From positions 1-36,919 of the forward strand of contig JAURKV010000229.1 of NCBI GenBank assembly GCA_030831585.1: DNA of 36,919 bases. Direction: 5' to 3'. Below are positions 13,209-22,421 of the stretch, piece after piece. A program made the translations under genes and the position numbers. Below the pieces are notes generated by a model, which was not told the DNA's origin, did no database searches, and was given only the letters and a program-made list of their open reading frames with translations. The stretch comes from Ramlibacter sp. (GTDB taxonomy: Bacteria; Pseudomonadota; Gammaproteobacteria; Burkholderiales; Burkholderiaceae_C). Numbering within the stretch: position 1 is the first letter of the stretch; each line of letters opens with the position of its first letter.

Positions 13209-14837
13209 ATGAGCCAACCCGAGTTCGACTACATCATCGTCGGCGCCGGTAGCGCCGGGTCCTTGCTCGCGAATCGGCTGAGTGCCGACCCGACGAAGCG
13301 TGTGCTGCTGATCGAGGCGGGCGGTAAAGACAACTACCACTGGATCCACATCCCGGTGGGCTACCTCTATTGCATCGGTAATCCGCGCACCGACTGGCTC
13401 TATCAGACCGAATCAGAGCCGGGGCTCAATGGCCGCTCGCTGCGCTACCCCCGAGGCAAGACCTTGGGCGGATGTTCGAGCATCAACGGCATGATCTACA
13501 TGCGCGGCCAGTCACGCGACTACGATCAGTGGGCGAGCCTCACCGGGGATACGCGCTGGCGCTGGGACGAATGCCTGCCCGACTTCAAGCGGCATGAGGA
13601 CTACCACGCAGGCGCTGACGCGATGCATGGCGCTGGCGGCGAGTGGCGAGTGGAGAAGCCGCGTGTGCGCTGGGACATCCTTGACGCCTTCACCCAGGCT
13701 GCCCGGGAAGCGGGCGTACCGGCCAGTGAAGACTTCAACCGCGGCAGTAACGAGGGTGTCGGATATTTCGAGGTGAACCAGAAGTCAGGTCTGCGCTGGA
13801 ACACCGCCAAGGCGTTCCTGCGCCCAACCTGCTATGGGCGCCCGAACTTTGAACTGTGGACCCACGCCCAGGTCAGTCGCCTTCTGTTCGAGCCTGGGGC
13901 CGATGGCGCGCCTCGTTGTATCGGTGTCGAGGTGTGGAACGGTCGCGAGATGGTGAGCGCCCGGGCCAGCCGTGAGGTGCTGCTGTCTGCCGGCAGCATC
14001 GGGTCGCCGCAGATCCTGCAGCTGTCCGGCCTGGGCCCAGCCGACGAATTGAAGGCGCTGGGCATTCCGGTCCTGCGTGACCTGCCCGGCGTGGGCGCCA
14101 ACCTGCAGGACCACCTCCAGATACGGGCCGTCTACCAGGTCAAGGGTGCAGCCACCTTGAACACCATTGCCAGCAGCCTCTGGGGGCGTCTGGGCATCGG
14201 CCTGGAGTACGCCTTGCGCCGATCCGGCCCCATGAGCATGGCCCCCTCGCAACTGGGAGCATTCACCCGTAGCAGCCCCGACAAGGCCTGGCCCGACCTG
14301 CAATTCCACGTCCAGCCCCTGAGCCTGGACGCCTTCGGCGAGCCGCTGCACCGCTTCGACGCCTTCACCGCCAGCGTGTGCAACCTCAACCCCAGCAGCC
14401 GGGGCCAGGTGAGTCTGGTCAGTGCACGCTTCGAGGATGCGCCCCGGATCGCGCCGAACTACCTGAGCACGGCCGAGGACCGGGAGGTGGCGGCGCAATC
14501 CCTGCGGGTGGTGCGGCGTATCGTCAGCCAGCCGGCACTGGCACCCTACCAGCCGCAGGAATGGAAGCCGGGGCCGCAGTACGAGAGTGACGAGGACCTG
14601 ACCCGACTGGCCGGCGACATCGCCACCACCATCTTCCACCCGGTGGGTACAACCAAAATGGGCCGGGATGACGATCCGATGGCAGTCCTCGACTCCGAAC
14701 TGCGGGTACGCGGCGTGGCCGGATTGCGGGTGGTCGACGCGGGCGCCATGCCCACCATCACCAGCGGCAACACCAACGCGCCCACCCTGATGATGGCGGA
14801 GAAGGCCGCCAACTGGGTGCTGTCGGCAGCGGCCTGA
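13209..14837 (+). CDS. GMC family oxidoreductase (choline/alcohol dehydrogenase-like flavoprotein)
   Basis: FDYIIVGAGSAGSLLANRLS (FAD-binding), GGCSSINGMIYMRGQ, HPVGTTKMG, NTNAPTLMMAEKAA signatures. Confidence 0.93.
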   Translation: MSQPEFDYIIVGAGSAGSLLANRLSADPTKRVLLIEAGGKDNYHWIHIPVGYLYCIGNPRTDWLYQTESEPGLNGRSLRYPRGKTLGGCSSINGMIYMRGQSRDYDQWASLTGDTRWRWDECLPDFKRHEDYHAGADAMHGAGGEWRVEKPRVRWDILDAFTQAAREAGVPASEDFNRGSNEGVGYFEVNQKSGLRWNTAKAFLRPTCYGRPNFELWTHAQVSRLLFEPGADGAPRCIGVEVWNGREMVSARASREVLLSAGSIGSPQILQLSGLGPADELKALGIPVLRDLPGVGANLQDHLQIRAVYQVKGAATLNTIASSLWGRLGIGLEYALRRSGPMSMAPSQLGAFTRSSPDKAWPDLQFHVQPLSLDAFGEPLHRFDAFTASVCNLNPSSRGQVSLVSARFEDAPRIAPNYLSTAEDREVAAQSLRVVRRIVSQPALAPYQPQEWKPGPQYESDEDLTRLAGDIATTIFHPVGTTKMGRDDDPMAVLDSELRVRGVAGLRVVDAGAMPTITSGNTNAPTLMMAEKAANWVLSAAA

Positions 14838-14995
14838 ACGGGTCCCCGCAGGCCCTTCCGAGCCATCGTTCTGGCCGCGGCCCTGACCCAGGCACTGCTC
14901 CTCGTCTTCGGCCTCGACCGGCCGCTGCCGAGGGTTTCCGCCAGGGCCGGGAAAGTCCTGATGCCCCGCCGCGGGGCCGGGGGCTACAGTCTTGC

Positions 14996-15130
14996 CAACT
15001 CGCAGCCCCCATAGGGCGGACGCTGAAAAGCGAGAGGTCCGAGGAGACATCGGAGACATCGACAGAACAAGACGGGCGCCTCCACGACGAGGCGCCCAAG
15101 CAAAGGCGCCGTGAGGCGCCTTTGCTTTTT
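14996..15130 (+). ncRNA. Candidate structured leader/small RNA upstream of the TSUP gene
   Basis: TACAGT -10-like element (14984-14989); GNRA-capped stem near 15014-15039; tandem GGAGACATC repeat; two adjacent hairpins ending in a T-tract. Confidence 0.35.
15074..15130 (+). terminator. Double-hairpin intrinsic terminator/attenuator
   Basis: GGGCGCCTC-CACGAC-GAGGCGCCC (15074-15097) followed directly by AAGCAAAGGCGCC-GTGA-GGCGCCTTTGCTT-TTT (15098-15130). Confidence 0.75.
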
Positions 15131-15180
15131 GGCAGGCCGATCGCAACGGTGCGCGCAGGGCCGATGAGACAATTGCCCCT

Positions 15181-15939
15181 ATGGACTTGCTGCTGATGGT
15201 GCTGGCCTCACTGGGGGCCGGCTTCGTAGATTCAATCGTCGGCGGCGGCGGCCTCATTCTGACGCCCGCACTCTTTGCCATCTTTCCCCAGGCGGCCCCG
15301 GCATCGCTCTTCGGCCTGAACAAGAGCGCCTCCATCTGCGGCACGTCTTTCGCTGCATTTCAGTACGGGCGTCGGGTCGCACTGCCTTGGAGCGCCTTGC
15401 TGCCTGCCGCCCTTGCCGGACTGGCGGGCGGGTTCACCGGGGCCTGGTGCGTGACCGTGATCTCGGGTGACTTTCTGCGCAAGGGCCTGCCGCTGGTGCT
15501 GCTTGCGGTGCTGGCCTACACCCTCGCGCGCAAGGACCTGGGGCGCGAGCATGCGCCGCGTCTGGCGCAGGGGCCCGAGCGTCTGGCGGCGATGGCGATT
15601 GGCTTGGCCATCGGCTTCTACGACGGCTTCTTCGGCCCGGGCACCGGCAGCTTTTTTATCTTTCTGTTCGTGCGGATCCTCGGATACGACTTCCTGCACG
15701 CCTCGGCCGCCGCCAAATTGCTCAATGTCGCGACCAACGCCGCCGCGCTGACTCTCTTTGCGGTCAAGGGTCATGTCTGGTGGCATTACGCCGTGGCGCT
15801 CGCCTTGGCCAACATCGCTGGCAGCCTGCTGGGGACGCGGCTCGCCCTGCGTCATGGCGCCGGCTTCGTACGCGGCATGTTCATCCTGGTGGTGAGCGCC
15901 CTGATCCTCAAGACCGCCTACGACGCTTTCCTTCGCTAG
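15181..15939 (+). CDS. TSUP (TauE/SafE) family sulfite exporter-like permease
   Basis: GAGFVDSIVGGGGLILTPALF...GFYDGFFGPGTGSFFIFLFV: duplicated glycine-rich TSUP motifs. Confidence 0.92.
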   Translation: MDLLLMVLASLGAGFVDSIVGGGGLILTPALFAIFPQAAPASLFGLNKSASICGTSFAAFQYGRRVALPWSALLPAALAGLAGGFTGAWCVTVISGDFLRKGLPLVLLAVLAYTLARKDLGREHAPRLAQGPERLAAMAIGLAIGFYDGFFGPGTGSFFIFLFVRILGYDFLHASAAAKLLNVATNAAALTLFAVKGHVWWHYAVALALANIAGSLLGTRLALRHGAGFVRGMFILVVSALILKTAYDAFLR

Positions 15940-15959
15940 CGCACGCTGATAATCAGCGC

Positions 15960-16487
15960 ATGGACGATATCGTGCGCCAAGCCATTGCCAAGTGGCCCCA
16001 CGTGCCCCACTGCTACGGCTGGCTGGGGTTGGACGCCCGAGGCGGCTGGTACATGCGCGACGACCGGGTGCAAGCGCAGGGACCGTTTCGACAGGCTAAG
16101 GGCTCGCTGCTGCGGCACGAAAAGCTGATCGAGTTCATCCACCGCAACTACGAGCGCGACGCCCAGGGCCAGTGGTTCTTCCAGAACGGACCGCAGCGGG
16201 TCTATGTCGAACTTGAGGTTGCGCCGCTGGTCTGGCGACTGGGCGCAGACGGCAGCGTTGAGGCCCATACCGGACGGGCTGCGCAGGTGCGGGGCTGCTA
16301 CCTCGACGAGCTGGGACACCTGTACCTGGACAGCGACATCGGATTTGGCCTTGTTCACAGCCTCGACATGGGCCTGGCCGCCGAAGCGGTGGAGTCCGGG
16401 CGCTGGAAGCCGGAGGCGGTGGAGAGCCAGGCGCTCCCAGCACGCTTTGGCTTCGTGCGCAGCCCTGGCGAGACCCGAGCAGGCTAG
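15960..16487 (+). CDS. Conserved betaproteobacterial DUF protein (DUF2946/DUF2944-like; exact Pfam number uncertain)
   Basis: MDDIVRQAIAKWPHVPHCYGWLGLDARGGWYMRDDRVQAQGPF...WFFQNGPQRVYVELE; start ATG at 15960 instead of the track start. Confidence 0.7.
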   Translation: MDDIVRQAIAKWPHVPHCYGWLGLDARGGWYMRDDRVQAQGPFRQAKGSLLRHEKLIEFIHRNYERDAQGQWFFQNGPQRVYVELEVAPLVWRLGADGSVEAHTGRAAQVRGCYLDELGHLYLDSDIGFGLVHSLDMGLAAEAVESGRWKPEAVESQALPARFGFVRSPGETRAG

Positions 16488-16530
16488 ATCCAAGAAGGTA
16501 TTGGCTGCGCGGCGGGTTCCAGCGCCCAAG

Positions 16531-16560
16531 AAAAAAGGCAGGCCATCGGCCTGCCTTTGC
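16531..16560. terminator. Intrinsic terminator shared by convergent genes
   Basis: A-tract + GGCAGGCC-ATC-GGCCTGCC + TTT between convergent CDSs. Confidence 0.8.
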
Positions 16561-16576
16561 ATGAGCGGAGTCCGCC

Positions 16577-17134
16577 TTACTTCGCGGCGGATGCTGCAGC
16601 AGCCGGACGGTCGGGAATCGGGAACTTGCCGCCGGCGGCATTGGTCATGTAGACCACGCTGCGACCGATTTCGATATCGTCAAATTCGCCGCCGCCTTGG
16701 GCGCCCATCGCGCCCTTACCCTTGAGTGCAGAGGTCAGCAGGGCGTCGTAGCCCTTGGCAATACGCGCGCCCCAGGCGCCGGCATCACCGAACTTGGGAG
16801 CACCAGCAGCGCCGCTGGCATGGCAGGCGAGACACTGGGCCTTGTAGACCTCCTCGCCAGCACGCAGGGGACGATCGGCGTCGCGGATCTCGACCTCACC
16901 AACCTTACGCAGACGTTCTGCCACGCCGCGCTCCTGGTCCTTGGCCGTCAGGCCGCCGAGTGCATAGCGCTCGGGCTGACCGCTACCAGCAGGCTTGCTC
17001 TCGGAGGTGATATAGGCCACCAGGCCGATGATGATGAAAACCGGAATGACGAATGCTGCGAGCGATGCCCACATCAGCTGCTTCGGGGTCTTGATCGGGC
17101 CGGTGTGGGCTTCTTCCTGGTGGTTATCGCTCAT
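16577..17134 (-). CDS. c5-type (class I) cytochrome c, membrane-anchored
   Basis: N-terminal TM segment, single CxxCH (CLACHASG), APKFGDAGAWGARIAKG... ; start ATG at 17134. Confidence 0.9.
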   Translation of the reverse strand: MSDNHQEEAHTGPIKTPKQLMWASLAAFVIPVFIIIGLVAYITSESKPAGSGQPERYALGGLTAKDQERGVAERLRKVGEVEIRDADRPLRAGEEVYKAQCLACHASGAAGAPKFGDAGAWGARIAKGYDALLTSALKGKGAMGAQGGGEFDDIEIGRSVVYMTNAAGGKFPIPDRPAAAASAAK

Positions 17135-17280
17135 GGCGTCCTCTGGGGGGAATGCGGGGAGAGTTGTCGGACGAACTCGGAACAGCCTGCGATTATAGAG
17201 GGGCACCCCGGACCGCCCCCGACGGACCACATTGCCCCGCGCACCATCGGACAGTGCCCCGGTACAATCAAAGCTCACGC

Positions 17281-17356
17281 GCGGCTGTAGCTCAGTGGAT
17301 AGAGTATTGGCCTCCGAAGCCAAGGGTCGTGGGTTCGATCCCCGCCAGCCGCGCCA
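17281..17356 (+). tRNA. tRNA-Arg (anticodon CCG)
   Basis: Acceptor GCGGCTG/CAGCCGC, anticodon stem TTGGC-CTCCGAA-GCCAA, T-loop GGTTCGATC, encoded CCA. Upstream TACAAT at 17263-17268. Confidence 0.96.
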
Positions 17357-17369
17357 ATCACCCCCTCCG

Positions 17370-18860
17370 ATGTCCATGCCCCCCCAGGCAACGCAGCTGG
17401 TTCACCGATTCACCCGCCGGGTCGCCTTCGGCCTGCGGGCAGATGCGCAGCTGCCAGCCGACCCGCTGAGCTGGGCGCAGGCGCAAGTCGCCCAAGTACC
17501 CCCCATCGACATTCTTGAGCGCGACGGCACTCGCCGCGCCGACCTGCCCGAGGGCATGCGCCTGCTGTGGGAGATGGACGAGGTGATGACCGCTTTCCAC
17601 CGCCACCAGGAGGCGGAGCGGGCCTCCTTTGCCAAGGGCCGCAGCCTGCCGCGCGAGCAATACGCAGAGGAGCGCAAGCGCGAGATCGAGATTCCCTACC
17701 ACCGCCTCGAGCACTGGAAGGAGGCGCAGGCCCGGGCCAGCACGGCCTTACACGGGGCCGCGCCGGTGTTCGAGCGCTTCTGGCATTTTTGGGCCAACCA
17801 CTTCATGGTGGCACCGGGCAATCAGAACAACGACACCCTGGTCGGGCCCTTCCAGCGGTCGCTGCGCCCGAAGATGCTGGGGAATTTTCGCGACCTGCTC
17901 TGGCACGCGACAGTCCATCCGGCGATGCTGGTCTATTTGGACAACAACGAGAACACAGGCCCGCGCTCGCGCGCAGTGCGCGAGGGCTGGACCCGTCGAA
18001 GCGTCAATGAAAATCTGGGCCGGGAGCTGCTCGAGCTTTTTTCTCTGAGCCCGGAGGGCGGCTACACCCAGCAGGATGTCGAGGCGACCACCCTGCTGCT
18101 CACCGGCTGGCGCGATATGAAGCCTGACCGGCACCACAAACCCGGTGTACCCCTGGGCACCTACTTTGACTTCAACCACCACGAGCCAGGTGCACAGACG
18201 GTGATGGGCAAAACCTACACCGCCTTCGTTCGCCAAGACAGCAAGCTCGCAGACCTGGTGACCGACCTGGCCCAGCACCCCGCAACCGCCCGGCACCTGG
18301 CACGCAAGCTGTGCGTGTATTTCATCGACGACGAGCCTCCGCCACAGGCGGTGGCGCATGTGGAGCAAGTATTCCGGCAAAGCCGCGGCGACCTGCCGGC
18401 GGTGCACCGCGCGGTCATCGAAATGTGCTGGGCGCATATCGCGAGTACCCGCAAGCTCGCCTCGCCCGAAGCCTGGCTGCTGCAGTGCCTCACCCTCACC
18501 GGACTCGATCTGCCACGAGCGATCCCGGTGGACGATCGCGGCGGAATCAAGACGCACTATTTGCTGGGCGATCTAGGCCAGCCGATTCCCCGCTGCCCCC
18601 AGCCCAATGGCTGGCCGATTCGTTCGGTCGACTGGATTTCCAAAGAGTTGATGGACCGCCGGGTGCGCTACGCCGGGCTGCTGTCCAACGACCTGGGACG
18701 CCAGCCCGCAGCAATGGTGCGCATGCTCGAGGTGCAATCCGAGCGGCACCTCGCCGAGGGCAGCGCCGAGCAGGCGCTGGTGCGCAGCGCGCTGGCGCGC
18801 CGTGACCTGCGCAGCGCCAACACCTTGCTCCATGTGAGCCCCTCCCTTTTGTGGGCCTGA
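17370..18860 (+). CDS. DUF1800 family protein
   Basis: HRFTRRVAFGLR...FWHFWANHFMV...RSVNENLGRELLELFSLSPEGGYTQQDV...TGWR...HPATARHLARKLCVYFI; start 13 nt after the tRNA CCA end; the longer track ORF overlaps the tRNA. Confidence 0.88.
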   Translation: MSMPPQATQLVHRFTRRVAFGLRADAQLPADPLSWAQAQVAQVPPIDILERDGTRRADLPEGMRLLWEMDEVMTAFHRHQEAERASFAKGRSLPREQYAEERKREIEIPYHRLEHWKEAQARASTALHGAAPVFERFWHFWANHFMVAPGNQNNDTLVGPFQRSLRPKMLGNFRDLLWHATVHPAMLVYLDNNENTGPRSRAVREGWTRRSVNENLGRELLELFSLSPEGGYTQQDVEATTLLLTGWRDMKPDRHHKPGVPLGTYFDFNHHEPGAQTVMGKTYTAFVRQDSKLADLVTDLAQHPATARHLARKLCVYFIDDEPPPQAVAHVEQVFRQSRGDLPAVHRAVIEMCWAHIASTRKLASPEAWLLQCLTLTGLDLPRAIPVDDRGGIKTHYLLGDLGQPIPRCPQPNGWPIRSVDWISKELMDRRVRYAGLLSNDLGRQPAAMVRMLEVQSERHLAEGSAEQALVRSALARRDLRSANTLLHVSPSLLWA

Positions 18861-18861
18861 T

Positions 18862-20046
18862 GTGGGCCTGATGAAGATGGACCGTCGACACTTCCTTCGC
18901 AGCGCCAGCGGCCTGGCCGCGCTCAATTTCGCGGCGGTGCCCTCGGCCTGGGCCAGCGCCGACGCAGACGCGCCGCGACTGCTGGTGGTGATGCTGCGCG
19001 GCGGCATGGACGGCCTGACTGCGGTACCGCCAGTGGGAGACCCTGACTACGAAGCCATTCGGCCCACCATTGGTATCCGAGGCGGCTTGCGTCTGGACGG
19101 CTCCTTCGCCCTGCACCCGGCGATGACGCAGCTGCACCAAATCTGGAACGATGGGCAGCTGGCCATCGTGCACGCCACCGGCTTTGGTTACACCGGCCGC
19201 TCGCACTTCGAGGGCCAAGACATCATGCAGTCGGGCATGGCCAAACCCTACACCTCGTCCTCGGGGTGGCTGGGTCGGGCCATGCAGGCGGCTCAGGCAG
19301 GCGGCGGTGTTTCGATCTCGATCCCGATGCCCTTGATTCTCCGTGGCAATCACCAGGCCTCCACCCAGTTCCCCAACTGGATGCCCATCCCCAGCGAGCC
19401 GGTGGCCCAGGCCTTGACGCAAGTCTGGGCCAGCGATCCGTTGCTGGCGCCCTTGGCCCCGGTGATTCAGACAGAGAGCCTGCGCCTGCGACAGACGCAG
19501 GGTATGCGCCCCGACTTCGGGACGGCGCGCTCGCTGCCAGAGCTCGGCCGCTTGGCGGCCGAGGAGATGCGTGCGCCACAGGGCCCGCGGTTAGGGCTGA
19601 TCGACTTCACCCATGGTTTCGACACCCACGCCAGCCAGGGCGGCGACACCGGCAGCCATGCCGACCAACTCGCAACGCTCGACCGGGTGGTGGGGGCCTT
19701 CAAGACCCATATGGGGCCGATGTGGGCCAAGTCACTCGTGGTCACCGTGACCGAGTTCGGCCGCACCGCAGCCGAGAACGGCACGGCCGGCACCGACCAT
19801 GGCGTCGGCAGCTGCTGCCTGCTCGCGGGTGGGCTGGTGCATGAGTCGCGGGTCTACGCCCAGTGGCAGGGCCTGCGCAAGCCGCAGCTGTTCGAGGGGC
19901 GTGACCTGCCCGCGACCACCGATGTCGCGGCGGTCTACGCGCGGGTGGTGGAGCGGGTATTCGGTCTGCCTCCGGCGATCATCGCCGAGCAGGTGCTCGC
20001 CCACCGCAGCAGCCCTACGCTGAAGGGTCTGCTGGGCCTGGGTTGA
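18862..20046 (+). CDS. DUF1501 family protein with twin-arginine signal
   Basis: MDRRHFLRSASGLAALNFAAVPSAWA (Tat-like), LLVVMLRGGMDGLTAVPPVGDPDY, GFDTHASQG, VTEFGRTAAENGTAGTDHG. Actual start may be 18871 or 18877. Confidence 0.9.
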   Translation: MGLMKMDRRHFLRSASGLAALNFAAVPSAWASADADAPRLLVVMLRGGMDGLTAVPPVGDPDYEAIRPTIGIRGGLRLDGSFALHPAMTQLHQIWNDGQLAIVHATGFGYTGRSHFEGQDIMQSGMAKPYTSSSGWLGRAMQAAQAGGGVSISIPMPLILRGNHQASTQFPNWMPIPSEPVAQALTQVWASDPLLAPLAPVIQTESLRLRQTQGMRPDFGTARSLPELGRLAAEEMRAPQGPRLGLIDFTHGFDTHASQGGDTGSHADQLATLDRVVGAFKTHMGPMWAKSLVVTVTEFGRTAAENGTAGTDHGVGSCCLLAGGLVHESRVYAQWQGLRKPQLFEGRDLPATTDVAAVYARVVERVFGLPPAIIAEQVLAHRSSPTLKGLLGLG

Positions 20047-20064
20047 GCGTCACCCGGGAGCTTG

Positions 20065-21588
20065 TCAGGCAGGCTGGTGGACGGGCCCCAGCGGTCCCAG
20101 GCGAACGCCTGAGCGCAGCCGGCGCCAATGGAGATCCGCCGGATCCAGAGTACAGGGCCCGGGGCTCTTGACGATCATCACTTCACTGGCGATCGCCTCA
20201 AAATCGTTGCGGAAATGGACCGAGCTCTTGAGAGCCAACAGGGCCTGCTGCGACGGCTCGACGCCCACATGTCGCAGCAGCGCCTGGTCTGCCGCCTGAA
20301 ACTTTCTGCTGGCCAGCACCACACGAACGCCGCTGGACAGATGCCGGATGCAGGCCATGGGCCCGAGCTGCAGGTGCCAACCAGCGAACATCGGACCGGT
20401 ACAGTGAATGTCGCCATCGCCCAGTCGCTCGACCTCGAATACACCCTCCACCGGACCACCGCCGGGGCGATCAGCCGAGGCACCGAGCCGGAAGGGCGCG
20501 CGTGCGCCGGAGCCCAGCGCATGCGCCTTCGCAGCGGCATCGGCGTCGATCAGCAAGGCCAGCACCGCGCCCGGTGCGGCCGCATCGATCAGCGCCTGCA
20601 ACAAGCCCGTGGTGTTGCCGTCGCCGCCAGCGCCTGGGTTGTCCTGGGTGTCCGCCAAGATGACCGGGCGGGCGGGCTGGCCAGGCGCAGTCGCAGCGAT
20701 TGCGGCGATCGCGCGCCGAACCGCTTCTTCAGGGAGCAGGGCCTGCGTCACGAAGTCTGCCTCGGCTGCGCGAATGGCATCGGCCACCTCGTCGAAAGCT
20801 GCCTGCGTGCGGCTGGCATCGGGGCCATAGGCCAGCAAGGTCATGCCGCATTCAGCGATATCCGCCATGGCAAAGCCCATGCCGAAGTCCAAGGAGACGC
20901 CACTTCGGGCCTGCACCGCCTCGAGTCGCTGGTACAGGTCGCGCGCCGGGGCGATGGTGGTGCACTGGGAAGGCAGGGAGGTGAGGTAGTCGAAGGCGGC
21001 GAAGGCCTTGTGCGGCCGCTGACCGCTGACAAGCATGGCGTGCAACAGGTCGGCGGCACGCTCGCCCGTGCGGGCCGAATCGACATGGGGGTAGGTGCGA
21101 AAGATCGTGATCGCGTCAGCCAGTTCGAACATGCGCCGAGTGACATTGGCGTGCAGGTCCAGGCTGACCGCGATCGGCACCCCCGGACCGACCACCGCGC
21201 GGACCCGGCGCAAGATCTCTCCCTCGCCGTCGTCCAGGTGTGTGCAGACCATGGCGCCGTGCAGGTCGAGGAACACCCCGTCCACCGATCCCGCCTCGCG
21301 CAGCCTCTGTACCAGCCGCCCGATGATCCGCTCGAAGGCGTCTTCAGTCACATGGGCCGAGGGCGATGCTGCCGCCCAGACCAAGGGCACACATTCATGG
21401 CCCAGAGCCTGCAGCCGGTCGAGCGCGCCCTGCACCGGGATATTGGCACCGCGCAGACGGGTGAGTAGCGCCTCACCTTCGAGCGGACTGGGCTCGGCCG
21501 AGAGAATTGAAAAGGCGTCGTAGTCGGCCTGGGTCGGCGCAAAGGTATTGGTTTCGTGGCGCATGCCGCCAATGGCGATGCGCTTCAT
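20065..21588 (-). CDS. M81 family metallopeptidase (MlrC-like)
   Basis: MKRIAIGGMRHETNTFAPTQADYDAF...GVFLDLHGAMV...SLDLHANV...ILADTQDNPGAGGDGNTTGLL; start ATG 21588 overlapping upstream stop by 4 nt. Confidence 0.92.
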   Translation of the reverse strand: MKRIAIGGMRHETNTFAPTQADYDAFSILSAEPSPLEGEALLTRLRGANIPVQGALDRLQALGHECVPLVWAAASPSAHVTEDAFERIIGRLVQRLREAGSVDGVFLDLHGAMVCTHLDDGEGEILRRVRAVVGPGVPIAVSLDLHANVTRRMFELADAITIFRTYPHVDSARTGERAADLLHAMLVSGQRPHKAFAAFDYLTSLPSQCTTIAPARDLYQRLEAVQARSGVSLDFGMGFAMADIAECGMTLLAYGPDASRTQAAFDEVADAIRAAEADFVTQALLPEEAVRRAIAAIAATAPGQPARPVILADTQDNPGAGGDGNTTGLLQALIDAAAPGAVLALLIDADAAAKAHALGSGARAPFRLGASADRPGGGPVEGVFEVERLGDGDIHCTGPMFAGWHLQLGPMACIRHLSSGVRVVLASRKFQAADQALLRHVGVEPSQQALLALKSSVHFRNDFEAIASEVMIVKSPGPCTLDPADLHWRRLRSGVRLGPLGPVHQPA

Positions 21589-22421
21589 GACAGGCGCAGT
21601 GCTGTGGACAGGCCCGCGCCTGCACCCACGCCAATGCCCTCGATTGAGGGAACGGCGGCCAGCAGCTCGCGCGCGTAGTCGCTCCGCGGCGCCTCGAACA
21701 CCTGCTGGCAAGCCCCTTGTTCGACCAGTCTGCCGTGATGGATCAGCGCAACACGGTCGCACATGTAGCGGATCACGGCCAGATCATGGCTGATGAACAG
21801 ATAGGTGAGAGACAGCCGCTGCTGCAAGTCGTGAAGAAGATTGAGCACCTGCGCCTGCACCGAGACATCGAGTGCTGAGGTGGGCTCGTCGAGCAGCAGC
21901 ATCGACGGTGATGTCGCCAGCGCACGGGCAATGCCAATGCGCTGGCGCTGCCCCCCGGAGAACTCGTGCGGCTTGCGGAACAGATGCTGCTCGCCAAGCC
22001 CCACCAGCTGAAGCAGCTCCAGGGCACGCTCGGTGCGCTGGCGGGCGCCCAGACCCATGACGTCGCGGTGAATCACCAGGGGCTCGGTCACGATGTCATG
22101 CACCGACATGCGCGGATTGAGACTGGCCTGCGGGTCCTGGAACACCATCTGGATGCGGGAGCGCGCCCGGCGCATCGCGGCGGGCGAGAGACGCGACAGA
22201 TCCTCTCCCTCAAAGAGAATCCGGCCGGCGCTTACTGGCTCAAGCTGCAGGATGCAGCGCGCCAGCGTGCTCTTGCCCGAGCCGGATTCACCCACAAGGC
22301 CGAAGCTTTCGCCCCGGGTGATCTCCAGACTCACTGCCTGCAAGGCCTGAACCGGCTCCCCACGGCGCCAGCCCCGGCGCTGGCCCGGATAGGCTTTGTC
22401 AACGTCTTCGATCTTCAGCAT
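21585..22421 (-). CDS. Oligopeptide/dipeptide ABC transporter ATP-binding protein (DppF/OppF-like)
   Basis: Walker A GESGSGKST, signature SGGQRQRIGIARAL, Walker B LLLDEPTSALD. Confidence 0.93.
   Translation of the reverse strand: MLKIEDVDKAYPGQRRGWRRGEPVQALQAVSLEITRGESFGLVGESGSGKSTLARCILQLEPVSAGRILFEGEDLSRLSPAAMRRARSRIQMVFQDPQASLNPRMSVHDIVTEPLVIHRDVMGLGARQRTERALELLQLVGLGEQHLFRKPHEFSGGQRQRIGIARALATSPSMLLLDEPTSALDVSVQAQVLNLLHDLQQRLSLTYLFISHDLAVIRYMCDRVALIHHGRLVEQGACQQVFEAPRSDYARELLAAVPSIEGIGVGAGAGLSTALRLS

Noticed and set aside
14996-15130. Guanidine-III (ykkC-III) riboswitch upstream of TSUP
   Set aside because: Only the short string ACAAGACGG resembles that class; the 5' conserved segment is absent and TSUP is not a typical downstream gene.
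13785-15344. 519-aa minus-strand ORF opposite GMC oxidoreductase and TSUP start
   Set aside because: Antisense GC-artefact spanning two well-supported genes and the hairpin region; no recognisable domain.
17281-17356. tRNA-Arg as a possible integration site for a genomic island
   Set aside because: No duplicated tRNA 3' end (GGGTTCGATCCCCGCCAGCCGCG) seen elsewhere in the window and no integrase gene.
20128-21468. 446-aa plus-strand ORF opposite the M81 gene
   Set aside because: Shadow ORF of a clear MlrC-like peptidase.
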